Origin: Dissophora ornata
Lineage: Eukaryota; Mortierellomycota; Mortierellomycetes; Mortierellales; Mortierellaceae
Direction of reading: 5' to 3'
Assembly: GCA_025201705.1 (NCBI GenBank)
Contig: MU616664.1
Coordinates: 8,461 to 61,020, forward strand
Length of the DNA: 52,560 nucleotides
Of this stretch, positions 12,129-24,108 are shown piece after piece (positions within the stretch are counted from its first letter, which is position 1; each line of letters opens with the position of its first letter). Below the pieces are notes generated by a model, which saw only the letters and a program-made list of their open reading frames with translations, did not search any database and was not told where the DNA came from. Both the position numbers and the translations under genes were made by a program.

Positions 12129-13157
12129 ATGTCTGCTATCTACGCCTACCTCGAGGATCTGCTCAAGCAGCCCTACACTCTCCCTACCGTCATCGCCACC
12201 GTCTCCATCGCTGTTCTCATTACCTACCTCCAGGACAAAAAGGTCCCACCCCTACCAAAGAACTCGCAATCCGAGAGCAACCATCAAACGAAGACCGAGG
12301 CATCAGAATCGTCTGACTCTGCTGCACCCAAGCCCAAAGCATTCGCCCTTCCTTCCACGTATGTACTCATACTCTTTCTGGGGGGTTTTTTTTCTTCTAA
12401 TCAGTTTCCAACTCCCCCGGAGGAATGCCACTTCGAGCTCATTCTTTCTAGAGCATTCGGAAAAGGTCAAAAGTCAGCAAGCCCGAAACGTTCCTTCCGA
12501 ACTCCACTCACCCACACGACCAATGAAATTTTTATAAATTATAGTCCGTTGCCGCCACCAAACTGGTCCCGCATCTTCACGCCCGAGGAACTCGCACAAC
12601 ACGACGGCGCGGATGAAGACAAGTCTATCTATGTCGCAATCAAGGGTACTGTCTACGATGTGACGACCAAGAAGGCAATGTATGGACCCTCGGGCGGATA
12701 CCATTGCTTTGCAGGAAAGGACTCCTCCAAGGTATGAACATCCCTGCGACGGAACCCCTTGTTGGGAGCAAATCGTTCGAGCATGGGGTTCGAAAGATAC
12801 AAACCACGACCAACGATGTGACAATCAATTGATCCTGATACTCTGGATCTCTCACTTGTAGGCCTTGGGAAAGAGCTCGCTCAAGGTTGAGGACTGTGTA
12901 GCCGACTACAGCGACCTGGACGAGAAAGAGGTAAATAGCGAAGCGTGGGCTCGGTCCATGAAGAGTAATTATGAAAAGCGCCGAGTGTCGTCGAAGCCAT
13001 GGAGAACTCCTGAAGGCGCTTGACTACTCTGTTTGATATAAACGTGAATCTTAACTCAAGCTCTGGTAATTCCGCTCAATAGCGCAAGACTCTGGACGAC
13101 TGGTACGCTTTCTTTGAGAAGCGTTATCCTATCGTTGGCAAGACTGCCGACGCATAA
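12129..13157 (+). CDS. DAP1: Dap1/PGRMC membrane-associated haem-binding protein, 4 exons
   Basis: Cytochrome-b5-like haem/steroid-binding protein; the yeast and mammalian members bind haem and support cytochrome P450 enzymes of sterol synthesis at the ER. Exons: 12129-12358, 12545-12731, 12862-12930 and 13083-13157, giving 186 aa. Residues about 18-35 form one hydrophobic segment (VIATVSIAVLITYL), consistent with an N-terminal anchor, followed by a Ser/Pro/Lys linker. The domain starts at RIFTPEELAQHDG and contains SIYVAIKGTVYDVT and AMYGPSGGYHCFAGKD. Tyr123 in MYGP corresponds to the axial haem ligand of PGRMC proteins. It ends with DDWYAFFEKRYPIVG, the usual C-terminal helix. Length fits the family. 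Intron 1 has a G6T8 run close to alternative acceptors, so that junction is the least certain. Confidence 0.9.
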
Positions 13158-13366
13158 AAGGATGAAAAAGAACATAGGCCAAAGTCGAAGACTGATTATG
13201 TAGCATAAAACACTGCCCAACAACTATTGCACAAACAATCCTGGATTCTTTCCGAATGAATTTTGTGTCAACGCGTCTGTGGCTGAGAGGTGATCGAACA
13301 ATACGCCCAAACGTGCTTTTTTTAAACCATCTCTCCTTACAACATTGTAAACTACACAACACCAAA

Positions 13367-14281
13367 ATGGCTGGCTCATCAGGAAAGAAATCCACTACCG
13401 GCTCATCTGGCCGGGTCCAAAAGAAAGTACCTGCCAAATCAGCTGCTGCCTCCAAAAACACATCTGGATCGGGATCAGGATCATCAGTCTACACAGGAAC
13501 TGCAAAGGGCGTGACAGTGCTGCCTGTTGCAAGAGTCAAGAGGATCATCAAAGAGGACAAGGATGTACAGATGGTCAGCAACGACGCTGTCTTCTTGATC
13601 AGCTTGGCCACCGTACGTACCCCTCTGCTCTATGAACACACTGGCTCAGACTTGTCAACGACGGTGATATTGACTGACCCCCCGCAATTCTTAATTCGAT
13701 AGGAACTGTTCTTGGAGAGCTTTACATCCAAGGCGTACAACCTGGCAAAGATGGAGAAGCGGAAAACAGTGTCATACAAGGACCTTGGTAAGACAGGATC
13801 AGTTTTGAGGGCAGATATGGATTCTAGGAGCAATTGAGCACGAAGGAGGCAGTACATGCTATGTCACTGATCATGTCGTTCAAATCTACATGGTTCTAAT
13901 CTATATCTCAGCCACGGCAGTAACGCAGTACGACTCACTCGAGTTCTTGCAAGGTACGACAGTCTAGCGTCCTCAATTGTGATGTACATCTATGATATTC
14001 GTCGCAAGATTACTCACGGTTTGTTGTTTCTTCAAATCCTAGACGTTGTTCCAAAGACGACCCCACTGTCAGCAGCACTGGAGAAGCGACGCGTCGCCAA
14101 GGAGAAGGAAGAGAATGGCACCATGGAGGACGATGAAGAGGGCGATCAGGAGAACAATGCCGCGCAGGAAGAATCAGAGGGGGAGGGAGAACGTTCAGGA
14201 TCGGAGGAGGCAAACAATTCAAGAGGGCACATGTCTGATGAGGAGGACCTCTCGGCACCGGAAGACATGGACGAGGACTAA
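13367..14281 (+). CDS. Dpb3/POLE4/CHRAC1-type histone-fold protein, 4 exons
   Basis: NF-YC-like histone-fold subunit, expected to pair with a Dpb4/POLE3/CHRAC partner in DNA polymerase epsilon or in an ISWI remodeller. Exons: 13367-13612, 13703-13787, 13912-13953 and 14043-14281, giving 203 aa. After a Ser/Gly/Lys-rich N-terminal tail (about 45 aa) comes the fold: LPVARVKRIIKEDKDVQMVS, the helix DAVFLISLATELFLESFTSKAY, then KRKTVSYKDLATAVTQYDS and EFLQDVVPK. The final exon is a very acidic Glu/Asp tail, common in chromatin-associated relatives. SYKDLATA followed by FLQDVVPK looks closer to CHRAC1, while LPVARVK resembles both CHRAC1 and POLE4, so I do not choose between the two roles. All junctions are GT-AG and in phase. 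Confidence 0.85.
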
Positions 14282-14457
14282 ATGTATTCAGTTTCTCAGA
14301 TAATAACCGATCCGTCTTTTGTACAGCAGCTATCAACTCTCCACTTCCCCCCTCCTGTTCGCCATCGCGTATAGCCTAATAAACGCATTTTATTCGAAAA
14401 TGTCAAAACTTAATCACAATATTACCTCCGTACCAAGAGTGGCGCCAGGCCATCTCT

Positions 14458-17400
14458 TCACAATTGAAATGCATGCTGGAGGGTCCAGAATGACCCGGTT
14501 TTCAACTCCTTCGCCTTGGTGTCGTCCGCTTCAAACGCAGCGTTTCCGCTCCACTGGGCCAAGGTCCCTTGGGCATCCTCAACGATCCATGGCAGAACTT
14601 TCAGACGGATTCGATTGACCTCACCTTCTGTCGCGTTGGAGCCATAAATCATCAACTTGAGTTCATTGGTTTGGCCAGATCCAGCCTTGTGTATAAGTCC
14701 ATCCATCAAATAGAAATCGTGCTGAGGGGAATCCGAGCCAAAGTATCGTCCGACCAGAACGTTGTTGAGGATGATCATCGCAGAAAACTCGCCTTCAACC
14801 CTGCAGCAGAGCGGAATGTTGGCCGCTAGATCGACGGCGCCACTTATGGCACTCGAAGATGGAGGAGTAGAGGAGGGACCTGAAGGTGGTCCCTCGAAGC
14901 GAGTACGCCACCAAGTCACGCCGTTGTCTGGTATAATATTAGGAGCCACTGCGGAAGCACTCCAATCTTGCTCAGAGTGCTCGTCTGGGAATCCGGTACT
15001 ACCATAGGCCATGTCAAGTTTCGTAACGTCCACACCCGCGACCTGCCAGCATTCGCTTTTATTGACCACATCCTCGCCAGACACTCTGGCGGACAAGAGT
15101 CCCCTTGGATTTCGGATATCATCCACCACAAAGGGTTGGCGGCTCAGTCCAAACGAATCAATCACCAAGATGATCTCGTGTTGCTGCTCATGGTTGCCGA
15201 CGTCTGTGACATCCCCCAGTGGGACTGCAGCCTCAAGAGCTTCCCAGCTCACCATGAACGTGTGTGAGCCAAAGGAGACCGGGTCGTATCCCATCTTGGC
15301 ACCGGGCATCATCAGTTGGCGAGAATAGGTCATGTGGGAGCCGATACAGACGCCGTTGACATAGGCGATGGCGCGGTTGCGCATGTTGACCTTCAACGAG
15401 ACTGGTTTGTTGCGTGGCAGGAGGCCTTGTGGAGCACGCTCGCGAGTCTTGAATACTCCGCGGTAGATTATGTGACCTGAAGTAAAATGGAAGTCAAGGT
15501 TGACCTTCTGGAAAAGATCAGAAGAGGACGAAACACGAGGGCAATCCTGCCACTCGAACGAACTAAAATTGGTAGCGCGGGTTTCCCATTCTGACAAGTG
15601 GATCCCCTGGCGATTTTGGTCGACCCAGAGTGACGTGGATTGTTGCTTTAAGAGAGCTGTCTGGTTCTCCTTGAGCGAGAACACCTGGTGTGGCAGTCCA
15701 GATCCATAGATCGAGTTGTCACTGGCGGGAAAGGACTTATCGTGGCCGAATGAGAGGATATGAACTTCGCTCTGAGATTCGGTGGACTCAACAGTCAAAG
15801 TCTTGTGCTGAGGGTTATATAGAGCGTTATAAGACCCCCAGGTAACGATCTTTGGGGAGGAAGGCATGTCTTTTGGAATCTGTCCCTGAGAAGGCGTCCT
15901 CTTGGTAGAATGACGGTTATCGTAGTAGCAATATAAGGTGGAGAGCTCATTCTGATCTAGGAAGACGATATGCAACTGGGGCTCGAGGTGATCTTTCGCG
16001 CTGCCGGACAGCGTTACATGCGCACTTTTGGCATCCTCAGGGATAGACAGCACCATAACATCCTTGTTCTCAGGAGATTCTTGGAGTTGAATACCGCTAG
16101 TACGAACATTTTGGCCACCAGCTTCCCTGATCACCAGGCCACTGCTGAATGCCATTTCTGTGGGACCTGACTCTGCCAGTGCCGCAATCCAAACCTCTTT
16201 CTTGCCGTCATCCGAGAATGCTCGGATATGGATTGGAGTAGCTGAAAGTACCAGGTGAATATCTGAGTTCAGAGTGGTGTAATTGCCCAGCGCAATAAAT
16301 GAGGACTTGTATGCAAGATGGCAAGACAGGCGAGTTGTCAAAGTGCGGCGGCTCTCTTTGGCAAGAGCGTGTAGTTCAAAGCGATTCAATTTCTGAGTCG
16401 AAAAGTTGCGGACGAATGTAAGCTCAACAGGTCCTTTACTACCAAGGGTCAACGATCGACGCTGCTGACAGATGGTCTTGTCAAGACTCGATTGGACAGT
16501 CATGGCCTTGGCAGATCCAACTGAGTCCGTTCTGACCATGATGTCCGAGAAGGACTGGAGGAATAAGATCCCTTGACGCAGCTTGCGGAGGCGCCCAGAC
16601 ATTAGACCATGCTCGCGAATGCATGCGCTGTAGTCATAGGAAGTGTATACATCGCTATAAGGTGTGTAACGCAAGAAACGATTAGTGAACCGTAAAGGTA
16701 GGTGCCTTTTCCGGGGCCACAACAGTATAGGGCATAATTGGCACACTTACGAGTCACCAATGGTGCCCCAGTTGGTACCGCCATAAAACATGTAAAAGTT
16801 GAGCATGGTGCAGCCCTGAGAAAAGACAGTATCCAGCATGAGTTTCGTATATTGATCCCCGTAGAACCGGTATATGGCATCGTAGGTGTACTGGATGCCG
16901 TAATGGTTGAACCAACCGCCTTGCAGCTCTGGGATAAAAATGGGTGTTCGATGATTGGCATGTCCGAGCGATCGCACCTTTTTCTCCATCTTGTCCAATT
17001 CTGACACGATGGTCGAAGGACTCCAGTCCTCAAGGTAAGAAGGGTCCCTACCAACAACCCAAGACGTCGGTTCACTATTGGGTGTGAAAACTGTGGACAT
17101 GAACGTCAGTGTCACGGTTCGTCGGTACACATTCTACATGAACGAGATGGACAGGAGCCTGAAGAAAACATACCGACATATTTGTCAAATCCGTAGAGAT
17201 CGACTCCAAAGTCTTTTTTCTTCCTCTTGGGATCGTCCTTGACGATGAATGAGCCCTCCTCGAAACCGTCATTAGTAAATAGCGGTACAGTCATCGCACA
17301 ATCGCGTGCAGTCTTGGCAAGTACCCTCATATCATCATGTAGGCCGATTGGATACCCAAAGATATGCTGGAACGACTCGTTTTCAATTTGTAGTCCAATC

Positions 17401-18020
17401 ACACACCCACTAGACTCGTTTGTGATCTGGTGCTTGGCCAAGATTGGCAAGATGTGCTGAAAGTACTCGACGCAGTACTCCATGAATATGGGGTCGTATT
17501 CCTTCCAAAGATTGGTCTTCATGTGCCTCAAGCGAACCTCGCGCTTGGCTGCCAACCAAATCGGGAACCCACCTGCTTGGGTTTCGGCGCAAATGTAAGG
17601 GCCAGGGGCAGCTAGGACATACAACCCAAGGTCCTCGCAGACTTGAAGCAGGTAATCAATGTCTCTATTGCCATCGAAAATGTATCGGCCTTGTGAGGGC
17701 GAATGGAAGCCCCAGTGGAAGTAGATGCGAATGCAATTGAGGCCAGCAGACCGATACTGCTCGAGGATGGGTCTCCAGCGGGACTTGTCCGGCAGGCGCC
17801 AGTAGTGGAACTCGCCTGAAAGGATGAGGGTTGGTTGACCATGGAGGATAAGGGAATGCTTGTCAAAGTCGAGGATGTGTCCGTATTTTTGCTTGTTGTA
17901 GAGTGTATCGTTGGTGTGGATGTGCGTGAGGTTGCCCTGGACGCGATGCTCGAGGTATTGATGGGCAGCTACGGTAAGACCCAAGGTTACGGCCAGCGTC
18001 ACAGCAAATGGTCCTGGCAT
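14458..18020 (-). CDS. Secreted GH35 beta-galactosidase-like glycosidase, 3 exons
   Basis: Glycoside hydrolase expected to remove non-reducing beta-galactosyl (or related) residues, probably outside the cell or in the vacuole. Exons on the minus strand: 18020-17174, 17090-16751 and 16654-14458; 1127 aa in all, in the range of large fungal GH35 enzymes. Residues 1-18 are a hydrophobic signal peptide. The (beta/alpha)8 domain shows SGEFHYWRLP, LNCIRIYFHWGFH, APGPYICAETQAGGFPIWL, the acid/base motif QIENE (Glu215), the nucleophile region PELQGGW (Glu337, where many relatives have TEYxGW) and FYMFYGGTNWGT. Exon 3 encodes the long beta-sandwich part, including jelly-roll segments such as NRAIAYVNGVCIGSH and ILNNVLVGRYFG. 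Substrate preference cannot be read from sequence. It is divergent from the Whi5-like gene. Confidence 0.88.
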
Positions 18021-18857
18021 TATTATTTTATTCGTTTATGTCAAGCTGTGAGGTGCTATGAGAAGAAAATGTAGGGCAAGAGGAAGAGGGAAAATTTGGG
18101 CGGCGAGACTAAACAAAGGGCGCGAAGTTTTGTCAGCCAGGTCAGGAAAAACGGGATGGCGACTCGCCAGGTAGGGGTCTCTCGGCTCGATTGTTTGTCA
18201 TTGCGTGCGAGTGTGCAACAGCATGCAATCAGACATGCGATTCGATCGAATCAGCACCTTCTTCCAAAAGAAAGTACAGGCGGATTGTGTCTGTGCTCTT
18301 TGATTTCACGCCAATGGTCCACTCTCTCCAAACAACCGTGGCGGGGGATGGGTGACTGTCTACGCACCGGGTTACTTCTTGTATCTCAGGCTGGCATACT
18401 CCCGATGTGTCGACAGCGCGACCACCGTTCTATCTTCGCGTCCCACGCGTTCGAGCTACACTCGATCGCGTTTCTGCAGCACCACGACCACCCAGAGGCA
18501 CACATTCACGCCCACATACCGCGTCATACATACGGACTTGAATTTAGGATTCGATCACGCTTGCAAATTTTTTTTAGAACTTGGTCCTGGCAATTGATCA
18601 TAAATTAGAACTCAAATGGCGTATCGGCCTTTTGCTGGCCATGCGCTCATGGATCGAACATATTTTTCTGTGTGACTTTGCGAGTAACATCTGGTTGGTG
18701 TTCTTGACCCTCCCCCGCGCTTTCTTTTCGTCCTTTGCTTCCACCATCTCCACCACCTCCCCCTGCTCCCATTCTACAATAACGCGCCAGCTTTTTCTCA
18801 ATTAAACACAACCCTCTGTCCATCCATCACAAAAGTTCATTCAGTTATACGGCAGCC
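18021..18857. promoter_or_regulatory. Divergent spacer, GH35 / Whi5-like gene
   Basis: 837 bp between two divergent starts. The right half (about 18700-18850) is pyrimidine-rich and looks like the 5' leader of the Whi5-like transcript. I see no gene, tRNA or clear regulatory element. Confidence 0.4.
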
Positions 18858-21506
18858 ATGGCTACAGAGCAGCTGCAGACAAAGGTACCATCGCTGGCTG
18901 TCACTATCCCCACACCAACCCAGGCAACTGTATCTTCAGCTGTCCACATCCCCACACAGTCCACATCGATTGTCACTGCATTCCCTGCATCAGCAGCAAT
19001 ATTAGCAGCGGCAGTGTCACCAGCTCTGCAGGTTGCTGCATTTGCTACTGTCCCTGCTTCGGTATCAACACCGACTTCGGGGATGCACTCTCCGCCGCTC
19101 TCGAACACGGTCGAAGAAGAGAATATCGAGTCGAGCTCTGCTGCAGCCGCAACGAAGAGGCCAGTGGCGTACACTGTAGATGCCGCAATATTGTCAGTCA
19201 AGACGCCGGTGCTGGCAGTAACAGACTCGTTGACCAAGCCCGGTTCCCCGTACACCTCTGGTGCAAGCAGTCATAATACGAGCGCCGCCGAGCAGTCCGT
19301 GGCGGACGAGAGCAAGAAGGACGATCTCCGACAGCTACAGCAACATCAGGGCAAAGAAAAGACAATTGAACATGTCCTCAAGCAGGGCAAGATCCTGAAT
19401 GTAATGCATCTTCATCTGCTCTCTGTCTCTCCTTTGTGATATTACTTGACTACTACCTCATCACCTATTTAACCCATTATCGCGAGATGCCAACCCCACG
19501 TCCAGTTTCGTATTCCACTCTCGGTTTTTCATCACTTCCTTCTTCTTGCTGCTGGTAATCCTCGACGGCCCTCTTCGCAATTGCTTGTTGCCCGGGAAAT
19601 GCTACTTCTATGTTGTCTGCGCATGGGCCGGGCCACGTCTACACGCCTGTTTGCCCTCTGGCCGTTCACTGAGTGGGTCGTGTATATTTTTTTTTTTTTT
19701 TTTTTTTTGCCGGTGACTGCTTAGTCACGCTGTTTGGCTGTTTGTGATTTGCGAGACTCCAGGAGGGTGTTGGTTGCAGGGCCTGGACTGAGTTACAATT
19801 GCTCTGCTCACGCGCAGAATGTGAACGAGAACGGACCTGCGAGACTAACAGATATCCCTTTGATCTCACAATCGTAGGTGTCGCGACGACTGAGGACACG
19901 ACTCGAGTACGCCATCCTCAAGATCCGTCGTGGCTGGTCAAAGTACACGCTGCAGGAGGTCGAGTCGCTGATCCAGCCTGCCTGCTCGCCGCGTGTCACC
20001 GCCAAGCAGATCCACCAGACTATCTCGCGTCAGTCGTCTCCTCGGCAGAGCGAAAGAAAGCGCGTCAAGAAGACCTATCCTGCCTATGAAATAACTCCAT
20101 ATCATCGAAGCTCGTCCGATCCATCAGCAGTAGAGGTTGACCGCGATAACGATGTAGAGATGGCCTCCTATCACCCTTCGGCACCTTCAACCCCTACTGG
20201 TCGCTTCAGATCAAGAATGCCTTCGCTGTCACAATACAAGGACTCGGAGCTCTTCCAGCCTGCAAAGTCTCTCATGGATATTGCTACATCGAAGCCAGAG
20301 CCAGGATATCTGTCCCCCTTTCTGGGGTCCCAGTCGCTGTACCACCAGCCTGGAAGCCAAAGTCCCTATCAGAGATACTCTACTCCAGAGCCACTCTATC
20401 GAGATGCGACGCCTGCCAGGGACACTTACAGCCAGGGCCGCTGGTCAGGATATTCTACACCAGCTGCACCCTCCACGCCAGTTCAGGACACTATGGAGAC
20501 CTTTGAAGATGAGGAACCGGAAGAAGCTGGTGTTCCCTCTGAAGCACAGGCTGCAAGGACCATCTTGATGCTCTCCAGTCCAACACGCCCTCCACCAAGG
20601 ACACTGAACCAGAACTACATCTTTGATATGCACTCTGGAAGCCCCACTCACTCACCGATCGGTGAATGGACAGATCCGTACTCGCCAACGACGTCGTCCC
20701 CATTGGTGCAGTTCCAGACAAACGCGTCCTCAACACCTTCGCCAGACCAAACGCCGCCCATTTCGTATCAGTCAGCACCATCGTTCATGGAAGAGGATCG
20801 AGTCAGTTCCTCGTCTACATCAAACCAGAAGGCGTCGCCTTACTATGCCCCCAAGCATTCCAAGCAGCCCTTCTCTAATCTTTATGGCATGGGACACGGA
20901 CCTTCATCTCCGTCACCTCTGTCTACTGCGCTCTTTCTATCTCCAAGCGGACATGTGGAACAAATCAAGAGCCATAGCAGGAGCTCGAGCCCTACGCTCA
21001 AGAGAGCTGTGCGCTTTGCCGCTGCAGCGACCAATGCCTCCGAGTCTAAGCTCTCGATCGATAGCATCAAAGAAAAGATGTCTGGACTGTCAAGTCGCAC
21101 TGAATACAACAGCACCGCGGACAATATCTACCCAGGGTCGCAACCTGGTCACGATGACAAAAAAGAGATTTCATCCGCCTCTCCGTATGGCACTGGACCA
21201 TCTTCAGCGATGGATCGCTCTGAAGAGCCATACATGCCAAGCTACAGCAACAGAGCTTCTACTCCACCTCAGTCATTGTCCTACCCGAGATCATATGACC
21301 CCTCTTCAGGGGCATCAATGGCACCGCATGGGATGAGAACGCCGCCACCAAGCGGTGGCAAGGATATGGATTTGAGTCACTATTCGTTGGGATCATCGAC
21401 ACCCAGGAGGAGAAGGGACAGCGGTATGGTACCACCAGGATCGACTGATCTGTCGACAATGTTCAGGCAGAGCGCTACCTCCAATACATCTTCGCCCCAC
21501 CCATGA
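18858..21506 (+). CDS. Whi5/Nrm1-like (GTB-motif) G1/S transcription regulator, 2 exons
   Basis: Exons 18858-19400 and 19878-21506, joined in phase 0, give 723 aa. Exon 1 is an Ala/Thr/Pro/Val-rich disordered region. Exon 2 opens with SRRLRTRLEYAILKIRRGW and then TLQEVESLIQ. This resembles the short Whi5/Nrm1 motif that binds SBF/MBF transcription factors and represses G1/S genes in fungi. After it come a basic patch (ERKRVKK) and a long Ser/Pro/Thr-rich tail with many SP/TP sites (for example SAPSTPTGR, SSTPRRRRD), as expected for a CDK-released repressor. The intron (477 nt) is the longest in the window and separates the motif from the N-terminus. Motif recognition is by eye, and a different regulator carrying a similar motif is possible. 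Most of the protein is low-complexity and gives no further clue. Confidence 0.65.
19687..19708. repeat. T22 homopolymer in the Whi5-like intron
   Basis: Uninterrupted run of 22 Ts about 170 nt upstream of the acceptor at 19877. It is followed at 19713-19728 by a perfect 6-bp inverted repeat (GTGACT-gctt-AGTCAC). Confidence 0.9.
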
Positions 21507-22189
21507 TCCTCTTCCCTTCAATAGGTCAAGCCTGATGTTGTTTTCTATGTTTTCTACTGATATTTATATGTATGTTTCTATATAGCTGTACTCTGTTTGT
21601 TCGAAATGTAAGCATTCTTTTATCCCCGTCTGTATTTTTGTCTGCATATTTATCTAGAGTTATGAATGAATAAAGCTCTGTTGTAAAAAGAAAAGTCCCC
21701 TTTAGAAGAGTCTTGTACGAACTTGACTTGAGCTTCTAAAAAGAAATGGCATATTGATCCCTGACGAGTTCAGCTCGCTCTGTAAATAGATGGCCAGGCA
21801 CCACAGTCGTGGGTGAAAAGCAGGATGATAACGACCAAATACTCTAAAGTGTCTGCACGATGATGTGCATTGATCGACCTGCTACGTGATGGGAGAATGT
21901 GTATGGGCATCAAGCACACTCAGCACTAAACAAGCTGAGACCCTACATCGGCAGCTCTAGGAAGAAGGTTTTCGTGTGACAAAGAGCACCTCTGAGAGCG
22001 ACAAGTGCTGTGTCCGGCATGCCAAAGATCACACGCCAAATACTAATTCTGTTCCTGACCAATTACGCCAAAAAAAAAAAAAAATCTTTAACATGCATTT
22101 CGCGTAACCCGTGCTCTTCTTTTTTTTCCTCGCGCGCGCCGGTCTGCTTCATTCGCACACACATCAGTCTTGTTGTTCAATTCCGCGTG
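21507..22189. other. Intergenic region after the Whi5-like gene
   Basis: 683 bp. The left part has the 3' flank of the Whi5-like gene with AT-rich, polyadenylation-like sequence (tgaataaagc near 21666). An A15 run lies at 22070-22084, and a pyrimidine-rich stretch follows before the next start. No gene is recognised. Confidence 0.5.
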
Positions 22190-22534
22190 ATGCTGAAAGC
22201 CATCAAGATAGCTGCTTTTGTCGCGTTGCTCGCGTCAACTGGCGCTGTGTATTGCTACTGGTCTGGATACATCCCCGATTGCGAAAACAACAACGCCTGT
22301 GACTTGGAGAACACATATATATCGCGCTGCACACCAGGATGTAAGGAATACAGGGTCTTCAATGGTGCATGGAGACCGACGAATCTCCTCCCCCCTACGA
22401 GTCATACCATCCGTTCCAGAGTCAGAAGAGCGAACCCTTTGTGCCACTTCTTTTATGCAACCTTATTTCTGCAAGGAGTCCACAAAATCAAAGTAGACCA
22501 AAAACGTTGGCACCTTGGATGCAAATGGCCGTAG
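22190..22534 (+). CDS. Possible small secreted cysteine-rich protein
   Basis: A single open frame of 114 aa starting at the ATG at 22190. Residues 1-21 look like a secretion signal (MLKAIKIAAFVALLASTGAVY, written here as a hydrophobic core after two lysines). The mature part has seven cysteines: in VYCYW, PDCEN, NACDL, SRCTPGC, PLCHF and LGCKWP. I know of no domain with this spacing. Secreted cysteine-rich proteins of this size are frequent in soil fungi and can be effectors, antimicrobials or wall components; none of these roles can be chosen here. Caution: GGATGTAAGG near 22340 could act as a splice donor and change the C-terminus, and the coding signal weakens after residue 60. It sits between two solid genes on the same strand. 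Confidence 0.45.
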   Translation: MLKAIKIAAFVALLASTGAVYCYWSGYIPDCENNNACDLENTYISRCTPGCKEYRVFNGAWRPTNLLPPTSHTIRSRVRRANPLCHFFYATLFLQGVHKIKVDQKRWHLGCKWP

Positions 22535-22809
22535 GCCCTTGGGGATCTTCTGAGATTTGTCATTGAACCCATTTTCCGTGCACGACCAAAGTGTACATTT
22601 GTCCTGTATAACATGTCCCTGAACTACAGTAGCAACGGTGGAAGGATGCTACTTGTGCATGCATAAAATTGGTCAAAAACGTGTCTGTGACTGTGAATGG
22701 CATCAACGGATGCTTCAAAAAAACACACAACTTTGTTTTTCTCGCTTGAACCGCCCCCTCCTCCTCTCCCTCTCTTCGCCAGCAATACATTCATTCTAAA
22801 TCAAAAACC

Positions 22810-24108
22810 ATGACCGGCGCAACCTTGCAAGCCATCAAATACCAGCGCGGGTCTCTCGAGATCCTCGACCAACTCCTCTTGCCGCACGAGTCTGTGTACA
22901 TTCACATTGCCTCCCTGGCTGAGGGTCACGATGCCATCAAGACCATGAAGGTCCGAGGTGCACCCGCCATCGCCATCGTCGCTGCGCTGTCCCTCGCCGT
23001 CGTGCTCGTCCAGCCTGCCTCCCAGCCTGAACTCACAACTGCACAAAAGGCTGTGGGCTTTGTCGAGACCTCGCTCGAGTACTTGAAGACGTCCCGTCCA
23101 ACGGCCGTGAACCTGTTTGATGCAGCACACAAGTTGGCGGCTGGCGTGCGTTTGGCAGCCCAGGAGAAGAAGGATGCAACTGGCCAGGATATTGTGGACA
23201 AGTACTTGGAATTGGCTGAGAGGATGTTGGAAGAAGATGTGAAGGATAACATGAATATTGGCAAGTTTGGCGCAGAGTTTATTCTGAAGGTCTGGAAGGG
23301 TGGTAATGATCTGAGGGTGATCACTCACTGCAACACTGGGTAAGTAGCAAAGACGCACAGGACACAGTGCAGAAACGTGGCTACATCTTCTAATCTTCCG
23401 CATCCCCCCNNNNNNNNNNTTTTTTTTAATTTAATCAAAAGCTCGTTGGCTACTGCAGGATATGGAACTGCCTTGGGAATCATTCGCGCCTTGTCCGGTC
23501 AGCAGAAACTCACCCACGCTTACTGCACTGAAACCCGCCCTTACAACCAAGGATCACGTCTCACAGCCTACGAACTCGTTTACGAAAAAATCCCCTCGAC
23601 CTTAATCACCGACTCGATGGTTTCTGCTCTTCTCGCTCAAAACTCTGACAAGATTGCGGCCATTGTCGTCGGCGCAGATCGTGTTGCTGCCAACGGTGAC
23701 ACTGCCAACAAGATTGGAACCTATCAGTTGGCCATCGCTGCCTGTTATCACAACGTGCCTTTCATCGTTGCAGCACCTTCGACCTCGGTGGATTTGAACA
23801 TTGCCTCTGGAAAGGAGATTCACATCGAAGTCAGGCCCGCCGTCGAGGTGACGACGCTGAGAGGTCCTGTTGTGGATGTGGGCTCGATCACGAAAGAGTC
23901 GAGCGAGGTCCAGTTCAAGAACACTGAGGAAGGCACTGTTTTGACAGAGACGATTGCAGGCGCTGCTAGGGGTATCGGTGTCTGGAACCCTTCGTTCGAT
24001 GTCACACCCGCAGAACTCATCTCGGCAATTGTGACCGAGAAGGGTGTTGTGCTCAAGCAGGATGGCGTTCAAGAGTTTGACATGAAGCAGTTTTTGAAGC
24101 CAGAGTAA
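22810..24108 (+). CDS. MRI1: Methylthioribose-1-phosphate isomerase, 2 exons
   Basis: Converts 5-methylthioribose-1-phosphate to 5-methylthioribulose-1-phosphate in the methionine salvage pathway, in the cytosol. Exons 22810-23339 and 23442-24108 give 398 aa, the usual family length. Landmarks are [20 protein letters not shown] near residue 40, THCNTG at the exon 1 end continuing as [14 protein letters not shown] (active-site Cys in HCNTG), [36 protein letters not shown] (with the catalytic Asp of GADR) and [12 protein letters not shown]. The reading frame is intact in both exons. The intron contains a 10-N gap but its donor (GTAAGT) and acceptor (aaaag) are present and phase agrees, so the protein is unaffected. 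Confidence 0.95.
23410..23419. other. Assembly gap (10 N) in the MRI1 intron
   Basis: Ten Ns are flanked by a C-run on the left and a T-run on the right, so a homopolymer junction that was hard to sequence is the likely cause. True length is unknown. Confidence 0.97.

Noticed and set aside
20623..21336. 237-codon alternative frame in the Whi5-like exon 2
   Set aside because: Shifted reading of Ser/Pro-rich codons; the phase-0 frame from the motif is open for the whole exon.
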